Assembly (NCBI GenBank): GCA_028288765.1
Contig: JAQGHQ010000296.1
Coordinates: 1-64,000, forward strand
Source: Gemmataceae bacterium
GTDB taxonomy: Bacteria; Planctomycetota; Planctomycetia; Gemmatales; Gemmataceae
Reading direction: 5' to 3'
Length of the DNA: 64,000 nt
Positions within the stretch are counted from its first letter, which is position 1. Every line of letters starts with the position of its first letter. Positions 27,101 to 35,041 of the stretch are shown here, piece after piece. The position numbers and the translations under genes are program-made. The notes under the pieces are model-generated. The model saw nothing but the letters and a program-made list of their open reading frames with translations. It made no database searches and had not been told where the DNA came from.

Positions 27101-28556
27101 GCTCGTCCTCGTCCGGGGGGAAGGGCAAGGCCCCGGCGGTCTCGGTCGGGGCGAAGGACCAGACCCGAGCGGCCTCGGTCGGCAGGCCCGGACCACGGAG
27201 GGTGGCAACCGTGGCCCCGCTCTTGGCGTCGAACGTCTCGATCCGGTCACTCCGCTGGGCAAGGACTGTCCGCCCGTCCCTGGTCAGGTGGACGGAGAGG
27301 ACCGGCCGGTCGTCCGCCAGCCCGACGGCCCAGACCTGGCGGAACCCGACCGCCTTGGGGGCGAGTTGCGACACGGCTGGCGCCGGTTTCGGCGGGCTGG
27401 CAATCGGCGGGGCGGGCTGACCGGCGGCCGGCGGCTCGGCTTGCGGCGGGTGGGCCCCCGCGTCGGCTGTCTCCGCCGGCCGGGAGCCGGCCCCCGTCCG
27501 GAGCCCGACGGCCGCGGCCCCGGCCAGCAGCACGCTGGCGAGGACGGCCAGCGCGACGGACCGGCGCCGCGGCCTCGGCTTACGGGGCGGGGCGGCCGGC
27601 GGATCGTCGGCCGCGAGCCCGAATGGAAGGTCCTCGTCGTCCGCGGGCCCGGACGGGAGATCCTCGTCGTCCGGGCGGGGACAGAGGTCGTCCGCCCACG
27701 GCGTCTCGGCCGCCGGCCGGCCGCACGCCCCGGCCACCGCCGCCGCCAGGGTCCGGAGCAGCGGGTCGGGCGAGCTGGTGAGATCCCGCAGGAGGGGGGA
27801 CGCGGCCGGGTCGCGGAAGTCGGCCGCAGTGAACAGCAGGCCGCCCCCGGCTGCGTACCGGTCCCACACCCCCCGGCCGAGTACCTCCACCGCCCGCAGC
27901 GCCGTCGCCACCACCAGGAGCGGGAACCGGTCCCGGTCGGCCGGATCGGCGCCGGCCGGGTGCCGGAAGTCCGGGTGCCCGGCGTCCGCCGCCGGGGGGA
28001 GGCCCGGGAGGTGGAACGAGTCGTAGTCCACCAGCCTGATCGGGTCCGCTCCCGGGACCACCAGGACGTTCGCGTGGGACAGCTCGCCGTGGGCGGCCCC
28101 GGCTGCCCGGAGCCCGGCGGCCACCCGGATCCAACCTTGGAACAGCTGGTGGATCGCCACCGGGTCGGCGGCCCGGTCCCGGACCGCCCGGTCGAGGGGC
28201 ACCCCCTCCACCCAGTCAAGGACGGCGACCGGGGCGGTCTGCCCGCGGGCCTGCAGCCCGCGTTCGAGGAACCGGCACGGGACGGCGAACGGGAGCCGGC
28301 CGCGGCCGACCAGCTCGGCCACCCGGGCGTACCGGTCGGCGAGGGCCGGGTCGGCAGCCGGGTAGCACTTGACCGCCCACCCGTGGCCGGCGCCCGGCGG
28401 GCAAAGCTGGAACACGACCGCCCGGTCTCCGGGGTAGGCGAGCGGCAGCCCGCCGGCCCCCAGGACCGGGTCCGCAGCGCGGAGGGTGGGGTCGGCGAAG
28501 GCGGCGGCCGGGGCGCGGACGGCGGCGGCGAGGTCGGCGAGGGTGGGCCCGGTCAT
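24135..28556 (-). CDS. Giant protein kinase-like / TM / beta-propeller protein
   Basis: The start at 28556 is preceded by AGGAG; the mature frame is 1473 aa. Residues about 25-300 resemble a protein kinase: WAVKCY holds the lysine, but the catalytic loop is HGELSHANVLV instead of HRD...N and the metal loop is VDYDS instead of DFG, so activity is doubtful. Pro/Gly-rich and Arg-rich segments lead to one membrane helix (SVALAVLASVLLAGAAAVGL) near residue 330. The remaining 1100 residues are many WD40/YVTN-like blades with LSPDGR and FSPDGKELAV motifs. The layout suggests a cytoplasmic kinase-fold sensor with an external propeller. It is a planctomycete-style architecture of unknown role. Confidence 0.8.
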   Translation of the reverse strand: MTGPTLADLAAAVRAPAAAFADPTLRAADPVLGAGGLPLAYPGDRAVVFQLCPPGAGHGWAVKCYPAADPALADRYARVAELVGRGRLPFAVPCRFLERGLQARGQTAPVAVLDWVEGVPLDRAVRDRAADPVAIHQLFQGWIRVAAGLRAAGAAHGELSHANVLVVPGADPIRLVDYDSFHLPGLPPAADAGHPDFRHPAGADPADRDRFPLLVVATALRAVEVLGRGVWDRYAAGGGLLFTAADFRDPAASPLLRDLTSSPDPLLRTLAAAVAGACGRPAAETPWADDLCPRPDDEDLPSGPADDEDLPFGLAADDPPAAPPRKPRPRRRSVALAVLASVLLAGAAAVGLRTGAGSRPAETADAGAHPPQAEPPAAGQPAPPIASPPKPAPAVSQLAPKAVGFRQVWAVGLADDRPVLSVHLTRDGRTVLAQRSDRIETFDAKSGATVATLRGPGLPTEAARVWSFAPTETAGALPFPPDEDERVRSFSPDEVWVYGHPLPAPTAWQVRTGTRLNDPIKGILAPPGPRGSGPDWCTFSPDGRYVFAANYGKIEKIDRFTADNGKTSHPVHYPAPYRLSEVGQKQPAKSGAFLGGRGSARFSGDRVLVAGATGEVEWFQAWDGHTEVGWRFPSGNGAVSDRLSGLSADGSLAVLWIEFPGKPPGYYLTDARTGQPLRELGPVFTPGRTVLTDDGRWVVGLVSGPDRPQAAIQVTDARTGVVLVHTPLAIGPGDIGTTAVSNDGRVLAVHIPGRKELVYYALRDDVPSVPDETPIPPPAAPFPETSTPWFAPVESRPGLRSALPDVPIIQPRWMVKTPAALQALARPQAPLYTPDGKTLVLSGGAAGTVLTFDAKTGAAGPVFDGHKGLGGVDWVGVWGDKVLSAGFDGPPVTWTARTGKREADWKFPALPALPDGARGHAGCTWAVSPSGQCSIAARRELGNVPGPLRVMDTSNGTVRLAAEWRGSPGNVAFTKDGHRMFVLDGSGKATWYSLPFCWVERSWDLGGEHHRVLAVSSDGKRVVVHGPYGNAPGAVVLLDGETGRFLAQLNLSGYTPELGFTLSPDGRMAAVAVWEGGLPQHIDLVAMDRWRPVARITHPPESHQDQGQARFSPDGKELAVFFRGGKQLAVYPTPDPDPPVPVLPERWATATGGGPSGTTFVYDPETRRVVIARPGGDAVTILDADTGAKVAAGPTGWKRDTAGSLYVLSQGRLGFRGMTDPAVAVWDLKAGKPADPLSLPPAEKDGKDPRAVWLSPDGRYAAIAGAGTKVVERATGKPLVTVDWPAYSAAFTADSGRVLLAATDGKHRWFDLPSGDPGPAWGTGPVPPALKLRGLNISADGSRIGLLQRAGAPAPLFPAVYDGKTGNVVWEFTVEYIRGLPTVVSADGRLCAALRRPRPDGKIWLDVVETANGRLVGRATFPTREGAPLFFFTADGRGLVVHEGDENKVRWFDLKPGPNPARGPAEGRAPSPR

Positions 28557-28681
28557 CTGGGGCTCCTGGGCGGCGGGGCACGGCCCCACCGTCATACCAG
28601 CTCGCCGGCCGGACCGAAAGGACTAACGGGGTGCGGGGTCTGGTTTTTCGCGCGGGCGGCCGGGGTGCGAATGTCGGCGGC

Positions 28682-29083
28682 CTAACCGGCGAACCGGCCG
28701 TCCGTGTCGGGCTGGTACGGCCGAACCCACTGCAAGATCTCGATCCGGTTGCCGTCCGGGTCGTAGACGAAGAACCGGTCGGCGGCCGCGATCTTCACCG
28801 TCTCCTCAAACGGCACGCCGAGGCCGGATAGATACACCCGGGCGGCCTGGGCGTCCGGGGTGAACAGGCAGAAGTGGCGGGGACTGGGAGTGTCCGGGTG
28901 GGGCTTCTGCAGGAGGTGGACATAGGTCCCGCCGAGGTCGTACCAGACCGCCACAAAGTCGAACTCCTTGGGGGCCGGGATCTCCCTCAACCCGAGTACC
29001 CGGCCGTAGAAATCCCGGCTCCGGGCCAGGTCCGTGACGATCACCGAACAATGATCGATGTGGGTAAAGCGAATACCACTCAT
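28682..29083 (-). CDS. VOC family (glyoxalase/bleomycin resistance-like) protein
   Basis: The 133-aa protein has the two beta-alpha-beta-beta-beta modules of the vicinal oxygen chelate fold. The first is FTHIDHCSVIVTDLARSRDFY with a candidate metal His. The second includes RHFCLFTPD and ends FFVYDPDGNRIEIL with the family-typical DPDGNxxE pattern and terminal Glu ligand. Substrate is unknown. It stands alone and is divergent from the YcjX-like gene, with 88 bp between them. Confidence 0.88.
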   Translation of the reverse strand: MSGIRFTHIDHCSVIVTDLARSRDFYGRVLGLREIPAPKEFDFVAVWYDLGGTYVHLLQKPHPDTPSPRHFCLFTPDAQAARVYLSGLGVPFEETVKIAAADRFFVYDPDGNRIEILQWVRPYQPDTDGRFAG

Positions 29084-29171
29084 AGGATAGGTCCCGTACA
29101 GTAGGTGGCGTCCTCCCTCCCGGCCGTGCCGAGGGTATTATACGGCCGGGGACGTCCTCCCAGAGGCGGGT

Positions 29172-30545
29172 ATGAGCATCTTCCGCGTCAAGACCACGGA
29201 ATGCCGGGTCGGGGTCGTTGGTCTGTACAACGCCGGCAAGACCGTGTTGCTCACCTCGCTCATCAACCACCTCCAGGACCACGACCCGGACCGGTTCCGA
29301 CTCGGCGGTCCTGACACCCGTATCCGGAAGTTCTCCACCCTCAACCCGGACGAGGGGTGGGACGCGTTCAACTACGCCGGCTGCCGGGACGCGCTCGTCC
29401 ACGGCGGGCGGTGGCCGGGAAAGACCCGCGACCGGTCGCAGTTCGTCTGCCGGTTCGAGCGGGCGGACTGGACGTTCAGCGACTGCCTCCTGAAGGTGTA
29501 CGACCTGCCCGGGGAGCGGATCGCCGACGCCGCAATGCTCGGCCGCGACTTCGCCGGCTGGTCCGAGCACATCCTGGCGCTCGTCGCCAACGACTCGGGC
29601 TACCGGAACTGCTGCCGGCCGTTCCTTACCGAAATTGCCAACCCCGCCCCCACGGAGGCCGGCCTCCTCCGGGCGTACAAGCTCGCGCTCGCCAACCTGA
29701 TCCTCAACTTCAAGCCGCTGGTTTCGCCGTCCACGTTCCTGCTCGACGTCAAGGGTCAGCCCGCCCGGCCGGACACCCCCGAGAACCTGGCCGATTCCCG
29801 GTTCCTCGGGCTCGGGCCGGGGGCCGAGTTCTGCCCGCTCCCGGCCGGCCTGCGCGCGGCCGACCCGGAACTCGTCGCCCGGTTCGCGGCCCGCCACGCC
29901 GAGTACGTCGACCGGGTGGTCCGGCCGGCGGTGTCCGCACTCCGGTCATGTACCGCCCTGGTCGTGTTGATCGACGTGACGATGCTCCTGGCCGGCGGGG
30001 TCGGCATGTACGACGACAACAAGCAGATCCTCCACGACCTTCTCGACGTGCTTTCGCCCGGGGAACACCCGGTCTTCGGGCCGCTCGCCCGCGGGCTGAG
30101 CAAGGTGTTCCTCCCCCACCAGCTCCGGCCGGGATGGATCACCAAACTCGCGTTCGCCGCCCCGAAGATGGACCTCGTCCACCCGACCGACCGCGACCGG
30201 ATGCTTGCCCTGACGCGGCGGATGGTGGAGAAGTACGCCGATAACCGGGACGGGCTCCGGTACGAGTTCTTCAACCTGGCCTCAGTCGTCTCGACGAAGG
30301 TGCTGCCGGCCGAGTCCGGCCGGCGGTATCTGGTCGGGGTGCCGATGCGGGACGCCGAGGGCCGGAAGCTGCCGCCGGGGCCGGAGCAGCGGTTCGAGGT
30401 GTCGCCGCTCCCGGACGACTGGCCGACCGACTGGAAGTCGGGGCAGTACGCCTTCCCCGAGGTGTACCCGCAGATGCCGATGCGGAAGGACTACCCGCCC
30501 GAACAGGTGAACGTCGACAAGCTGGCGTCGTTCGTGATCGACTGA
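29172..30545 (+). CDS. YcjX-like P-loop GTPase
   Basis: The 457-aa protein has an N-terminal Walker A motif GLYNAGKT (residues 17-24) after VGVV, followed by TSLINHL. A Walker-B-like segment LKVYDLPGERIAD lies near residue 110. Together with ALVVLIDVTMLLAGG and its length, this matches the YcjX/DUF463 family, an enigmatic group of stress-linked putative GTPases. GAGGCGGG precedes the ATG. In proteobacteria ycjX pairs with ycjF, but no partner is seen here. Confidence 0.82.
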   Translation: MSIFRVKTTECRVGVVGLYNAGKTVLLTSLINHLQDHDPDRFRLGGPDTRIRKFSTLNPDEGWDAFNYAGCRDALVHGGRWPGKTRDRSQFVCRFERADWTFSDCLLKVYDLPGERIADAAMLGRDFAGWSEHILALVANDSGYRNCCRPFLTEIANPAPTEAGLLRAYKLALANLILNFKPLVSPSTFLLDVKGQPARPDTPENLADSRFLGLGPGAEFCPLPAGLRAADPELVARFAARHAEYVDRVVRPAVSALRSCTALVVLIDVTMLLAGGVGMYDDNKQILHDLLDVLSPGEHPVFGPLARGLSKVFLPHQLRPGWITKLAFAAPKMDLVHPTDRDRMLALTRRMVEKYADNRDGLRYEFFNLASVVSTKVLPAESGRRYLVGVPMRDAEGRKLPPGPEQRFEVSPLPDDWPTDWKSGQYAFPEVYPQMPMRKDYPPEQVNVDKLASFVID

Positions 30546-30581
30546 TAGTGGCCCGCCGCACTCGTCTTCGACTGAGAGCCA

Positions 30582-30680
30582 CCCGCCACCCCGAGGCGGT
30601 CTTACCGACCATCGCGTCAGCGCATTCCGACTTGTGTAAAAGCATCGGCCAATAGCAGAAAACCGCTTCGGAGTGGCGGG
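30582..30680. terminator. Long inverted repeat between convergent genes
   Basis: CCCGCCACCCCGAGGCGGT (30582-30600) matches the reverse complement of 30662-30680 except for about two bases. The loop is about 60 nt. It lies exactly between the convergent YcjX-like and DUF1549 genes, so a bidirectional terminator is plausible. Confidence 0.4.
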
Positions 30681-30718
30681 CGACTATCGGAAACTTCGTT
30701 CCCCACCCGCCGGGCCGA

Positions 30719-33043
30719 TCACGGCCTGTAAACGTACTCGTTCGTGTTGAGCACGACCACACACAGGTCGGCGAGCGCCCGCATATCAGCTGCGTCCGCA
30801 CCGGGCGGAAGGTCTCCCACGGGCAGCCCGATCGGGAGGCCAGCTTTTAGCCGTTCGCGGATCGACCCGCCCTGGTCTTTCAGGAATTCGAGCCCGGCGA
30901 GCTTTTCCGCCCCGGTCGGCGACCGTCCCACCGCCCGCCGGTACAGCGCGTCGAGTTGTTTTGCCGGGTCGGTCCCGACCTCGCGTACGAGTTTCATGGC
31001 GAGCGCCTTCCCCTGCTCCTGCACAAACGGCCCGTTCATCAGGATGAGCGCCTGCGGGGCGAACGTGCTGACGGGCCGGGCCGCGCACGAGTTCAGGGTG
31101 TCGGGCTGGTCGAACGCCTCGAAGAGCGGGAGCCTGACGTTCCGCTTGTTGAACAGGTAGACCGACCGGCGGGCGTGCTGGGCCGGGTCGGGCGTAACCG
31201 GCCACAAGCCGTCAGGCTCGCCCTCGGTGAAGATCAGGTCGTAGACCTCGGGTTCGAGCGGGACCTTCACCGGCGGCCCCCCGACCTGTCGGTTCAGCGC
31301 GCCCGAAGTCGCGAGGACCGAATCGCGGATCGCCTCGGCTTCGAGCCGTCTGCGGTTCATCCGCCAGAGGAGCGTGTTGTTCGGATCGGCTTTTGTCGCG
31401 GCGGGAGGAACGGGCACGTTGCCCGCCTGCCGGTATACGTTCGAAAGGACCATCAGGCGGTGGATATGTTTGAGCGACCAGGGCACGGCGGGCGGAATGC
31501 GCCCCCCGGCAGAGTCGCCGATCAACGTCGGATTCACCAGCTCGGTCGCGAGCCAGTCGAGCAATTCGGGGTGAGTCGGGCGTTCGCCGCGGACCCCGAA
31601 GTCGTTCGGGGTCGCGACGATCCCCCGACCGAAGTGGTGCTGCCAGAGCCGGTTGACGATTACCCGGGCCGTGAGCGGGTGGCCCGGGCGGGTAACCCAC
31701 TTCGCGAGTTCGACCCGGTTCTTGGGCTCGACCGGCGCGGCGACCAGCACCCGCGGGAACGCGGCCTTCACCGCCGCCAGCTTCTGCTTCGGGTTGCCGC
31801 GCTTGAAGACGAATGTCTGGGCGGGGTCGCCGTTCTGGATCGCCCACGCAGCGGATGTCGGCGGGGGCACCCGGGCTTCGAGTGCGTGTAGTTCCTCCCG
31901 CAGTGAAATCCGCTTCGTCCTATCCGCGGGCGTCATCGCCGCTAGTATCTCATCCCACCGGACCGCCAACAGCGGCTGGGCATCGGCGACGAGTTTCTTC
32001 TGGTCCGCAGTCCGCTTGTCCGCCGGGACGGCCAGGGCGTCCTTGTACTTCGGTTCAAGCGCGTCGTGCTTCGCCTGGGCGAGTTTCGCGCGGACCGGGG
32101 CGTCGATCTTCGCCACCTGCTGCCGGAGTGGGGCCATCTTCGCGTCCAGTTCGTCGGCCAGTTTCTTTCTGGCCTCCTTCTCGGCCGGAGTGGCGAGGTC
32201 TGTGTCGACGTATTTCGTCGACGCGAAGAACGCCTGAAGCCGGTAGTAATCGCCATGGGAAACCGGGTCGAACTTGTGGTCGAGACAGCGGGCGCAGGCG
32301 ACCGTCAGGCCCAGGACCGCCGACCCGAGCCCGTTCACCATCTCGGTAAGGACTTCCTGCCGGAGGACGTCCTTCTCGACGTTCCCGCTGATCATGTGGA
32401 CCGGCCCGCACCGGTGCATCCCGGTCGCGGCCCAGAGGTCCGCGCAGCTGCGCGGGTCCTTCCCGGCGGCAAGCTCGTCGCCGGCGAGCTGCTCGGTGAG
32501 GAAGACGTCGTACGGCTTGTCGGTGTTGAAGCTGCGGACGACGTAGTCGCGGTACCGCCAGGCGTGGGGCCGTTCGGAATCCCCCTCGTACCCGTTCGAC
32601 TCGGCGAACCGGACGACGTCGAGCCAGTGGGCCGCCCACCGCTCGCCGAAGTGTTGTGACGCGAGTAACCGCTCGACCAGCTGTTCGTAAGCGTCCGGGC
32701 GAGAATCCTTCAGAAAGGCGTCGACTTCCGCGGGCGTCGGCGGGAGACCGGTGAGGTCGAGCGAGAGCCGGCGGATGAGGGTGAGGCGGTCCGCCTCGGG
32801 TGCCGGCACCAGCCCGGCCGCTTCGAGCTTCGCGAGGACGAAGGCATCCACCGGCGTGCGGGCCCAGGCCGCCTTATTGACCGCGGGGACTGCCGGACGG
32901 GCCGGCGGTTTGAACGCCCAGTGGGATTTCTCACCCGGAGTGATGGCAGGGTCGTCGTAGTCTCCCGGCTCCGGCCCGGTCGCTCGGGACGTGGTGTTGA
33001 AGATGAGACTGGTCAGGAACAGAAGCGAGACGAGTCGGGCCAT
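30719..33043 (-). CDS. DUF1549/DUF1553 (PSD1-type) secreted protein
   Basis: The ATG at 33043 follows GGAGCC and opens a signal peptide (ARLVSLLFLTSLIFNTTS), giving 774 aa. The DUF1549 region spans about residues 60-270 (TPVDAFVLAKLEAAGL; RRLSLDLTGLPPTPAEVDAFL; HWLDVVRFAESNGYEGD). A coiled-coil insert follows, then DUF1553 (LAKWVTRPGHPLTARVIVNRLWQHHFGRGIV ... SVYLFNKRNVRLPLFEAFDQPD). These domains define a planctomycete family that usually carries an N-terminal haem CxxCH domain; none is present here. A partner DUF1501 gene often follows; it is not seen. Periplasmic location is likely, function unknown. Confidence 0.9.
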   Translation of the reverse strand: MARLVSLLFLTSLIFNTTSRATGPEPGDYDDPAITPGEKSHWAFKPPARPAVPAVNKAAWARTPVDAFVLAKLEAAGLVPAPEADRLTLIRRLSLDLTGLPPTPAEVDAFLKDSRPDAYEQLVERLLASQHFGERWAAHWLDVVRFAESNGYEGDSERPHAWRYRDYVVRSFNTDKPYDVFLTEQLAGDELAAGKDPRSCADLWAATGMHRCGPVHMISGNVEKDVLRQEVLTEMVNGLGSAVLGLTVACARCLDHKFDPVSHGDYYRLQAFFASTKYVDTDLATPAEKEARKKLADELDAKMAPLRQQVAKIDAPVRAKLAQAKHDALEPKYKDALAVPADKRTADQKKLVADAQPLLAVRWDEILAAMTPADRTKRISLREELHALEARVPPPTSAAWAIQNGDPAQTFVFKRGNPKQKLAAVKAAFPRVLVAAPVEPKNRVELAKWVTRPGHPLTARVIVNRLWQHHFGRGIVATPNDFGVRGERPTHPELLDWLATELVNPTLIGDSAGGRIPPAVPWSLKHIHRLMVLSNVYRQAGNVPVPPAATKADPNNTLLWRMNRRRLEAEAIRDSVLATSGALNRQVGGPPVKVPLEPEVYDLIFTEGEPDGLWPVTPDPAQHARRSVYLFNKRNVRLPLFEAFDQPDTLNSCAARPVSTFAPQALILMNGPFVQEQGKALAMKLVREVGTDPAKQLDALYRRAVGRSPTGAEKLAGLEFLKDQGGSIRERLKAGLPIGLPVGDLPPGADAADMRALADLCVVVLNTNEYVYRP

Positions 33044-33130
33044 GCGGTACCGGCTCCGCGACGGGTGGTGTGGTAGGCAGGTGCCTACAGCGTAACCCGA
33101 ACCAGCCCCAGAAAGCAACCGGTTGATCCG

Positions 33131-34918
33131 TTACCCGACGTATAGACCGTACGCCCGGGATGGGTCGTTCGGGGAGGCGAACGCGGGCGTGTCCGAGAGC
33201 CCGAGGTACACGTTCACCGATACCCCCTCCCCCGGCCCGTTCCCGACCACCAGCCGCCTGCCGACCACCGCGACCCGGGCCCCACCGATGGCATCGGCCG
33301 GGCCGGCGAAGAGGTCTTCGAGCCCGACTCCGGTGGACGGATCGATCACCCGGACGTGCGTGATCCCGGCGGCCGGGGCGGACACGATCTGTTCGGCCCC
33401 GGACCCAGTCAGGTCGCCCGCGGCCACGTTCACCCCGCTCCGGGCGGACGGGTCGTACGCCAGGTACGAGACCGCCGGGACGAGCTCGCCATACCTGTAA
33501 ACCTTGACGACCGGTCCTCCGCCGTCACCCGCCCCGACCACGAGCGACGGCCCGTACCCCGCCAGGTTCGCCGCGGCGGCGACCGTGACCCCGCCCCGGA
33601 AAGACCCCTCGAAGGCGAAAAAACGTTCGACCAGCTGGAGATCCCCGCCGCGGAACACCGCCACCGCCGGGCCGCCGCCCACCCCCGCCCCGACAACCAC
33701 CTCGGCTTTCCCGTCCCCGTCCAGGTCCGCGGCGGCCACGTTCACCCCGGTCCGGAAGGATGGCTCGAACGCCAGCACACTCCCGATCAGCGACCCGTCT
33801 TTCCCGCTGAATACCTTGACCACGGGCCCACCCCCGACCCCCGGCCCGGTGATGATGTCCGGGATGCCGTCCCCGTTCTCGTCCGCGACCGCCACCGTCA
33901 CCCCGCCGGTGAACGACGGCTCGTAAGCAAGGAGTTGATCGAGCAGCTTCCCGGTCGCGCTGTCGTACACGGTCACCACCGGACCCTGGCCCGCCCCAGG
34001 GCCGACCGCGTACACCGCTTGACCGGTCGTCAGCGGGGTCCAGGCCGGGAGCGTGGGTACGAACCCACCACCCCCCGGGACCACCGTCTCCCGATACCAG
34101 TCCAGCACTTCCAGCGCCCCGAGGTTGTGGACGTTCTGGCCGAACAGCAGATCGTCCGAGAAGAAGCTGCCGCCGCCGTTCGGAGAAACGCTCAGGTGGA
34201 CTCCCCCGGATTCCAGCCCGGCAGCCGGTAGGCTTTCCTCCTGCCGGAACAGGTTCCAGAGCGGGACGTGATCCTGCTCGGCCACGTCCGCGATGACCTG
34301 GTTGAACGTCCGGACCAGGCCGGCCAGTTGGCCGCCGTTGTACGCCGAATCCGGGATCGTACTGAGGATCGGCACCACGCCGGCCTGTTCGAGCGTGCCG
34401 AGCAGTTGTTGGAGGTTCGCCCGGAACTGGTCCGGAGAAGTGCCCACCGCCAGGTCGTTCGTCCCGAGCATGATCAGGGCAACCCCGGCGTTGCTGGCAG
34501 CGATCTCGCCCGCCAGGAGAGGCAACACGCTCGGAATCTGGAACCCTGGGTACGCGGTCGAGTCCGCCCGGGAGAACGAGTTTAACACCCCGCCTACCGG
34601 GTGAGTAAACGTCGCCCATGTGTTCAAAAGGTTCTGCCCGTATGCAGCCAGTCCCGAGGTGACGGGGTTGAACCCGGCATCCCCGAGGGGTCTCAGGTAT
34701 CCGTTCTCCAAGTATGGGAAGAAGTCGGTGTTGCTGTCTCCGATCTTCATGAACACGTCCGTGCGCCGGCCGAGGGCCGCTCCTCGTGCGGCGACCGCCC
34801 AAGCGGTGTCCAGGGCGGCGTGGTCAGCCGTGGGAAGGACAGGGAATGTGTCGAAGGCGGCGGCCGGGACCGCGCGAACCTCGAGGGCTTCGACGCCCAG
34901 GTAGACGGAGTGGGACAT
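33131..34918 (-). CDS. Secreted SGNH-hydrolase-like protein with FG-GAP repeats
   Basis: The 595-aa protein (start ATG 34918; a TTG lies 6 bp earlier) begins VYLGVEALEVRAVPAA, which resembles the LExRxVPA N-terminal motif of large exported planctomycete proteins. Residues about 55-270 are SGNH-like: block I is KIGDSNTDF, block III is LGTNDL and the final block is SGGVHLS. The Asp three residues before the catalytic His is replaced by Gly, so the triad may be incomplete. Residues 290-590 hold about five FG-GAP/integrin-like repeats with GPGVGGGPVVKV cores, several with Ca-binding-like DENGDGIPD. It is probably an extracellular carbohydrate- or surface-binding hydrolase. Confidence 0.83.
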   Translation of the reverse strand: MSHSVYLGVEALEVRAVPAAAFDTFPVLPTADHAALDTAWAVAARGAALGRRTDVFMKIGDSNTDFFPYLENGYLRPLGDAGFNPVTSGLAAYGQNLLNTWATFTHPVGGVLNSFSRADSTAYPGFQIPSVLPLLAGEIAASNAGVALIMLGTNDLAVGTSPDQFRANLQQLLGTLEQAGVVPILSTIPDSAYNGGQLAGLVRTFNQVIADVAEQDHVPLWNLFRQEESLPAAGLESGGVHLSVSPNGGGSFFSDDLLFGQNVHNLGALEVLDWYRETVVPGGGGFVPTLPAWTPLTTGQAVYAVGPGAGQGPVVTVYDSATGKLLDQLLAYEPSFTGGVTVAVADENGDGIPDIITGPGVGGGPVVKVFSGKDGSLIGSVLAFEPSFRTGVNVAAADLDGDGKAEVVVGAGVGGGPAVAVFRGGDLQLVERFFAFEGSFRGGVTVAAAANLAGYGPSLVVGAGDGGGPVVKVYRYGELVPAVSYLAYDPSARSGVNVAAGDLTGSGAEQIVSAPAAGITHVRVIDPSTGVGLEDLFAGPADAIGGARVAVVGRRLVVGNGPGEGVSVNVYLGLSDTPAFASPNDPSRAYGLYVG

Positions 34919-35041
34919 GAGCAACTCGTGGTTGCAAAATCTTGGTGTATCCTACCTAAATCACTCAATCATCCGATCCGGTCAAGCATTCCCGATCTAT
35001 CTAATGTGCTTTTCACGGGTTTTCGCCCATGTAACCCAACC

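Noticed and set aside
26841-28685. 614-codon open frame on the plus strand opposite the kinase-like gene
   Set aside because: Its composition (Arg/Gly/Pro/Val) is a shadow of the well-supported minus-strand gene.
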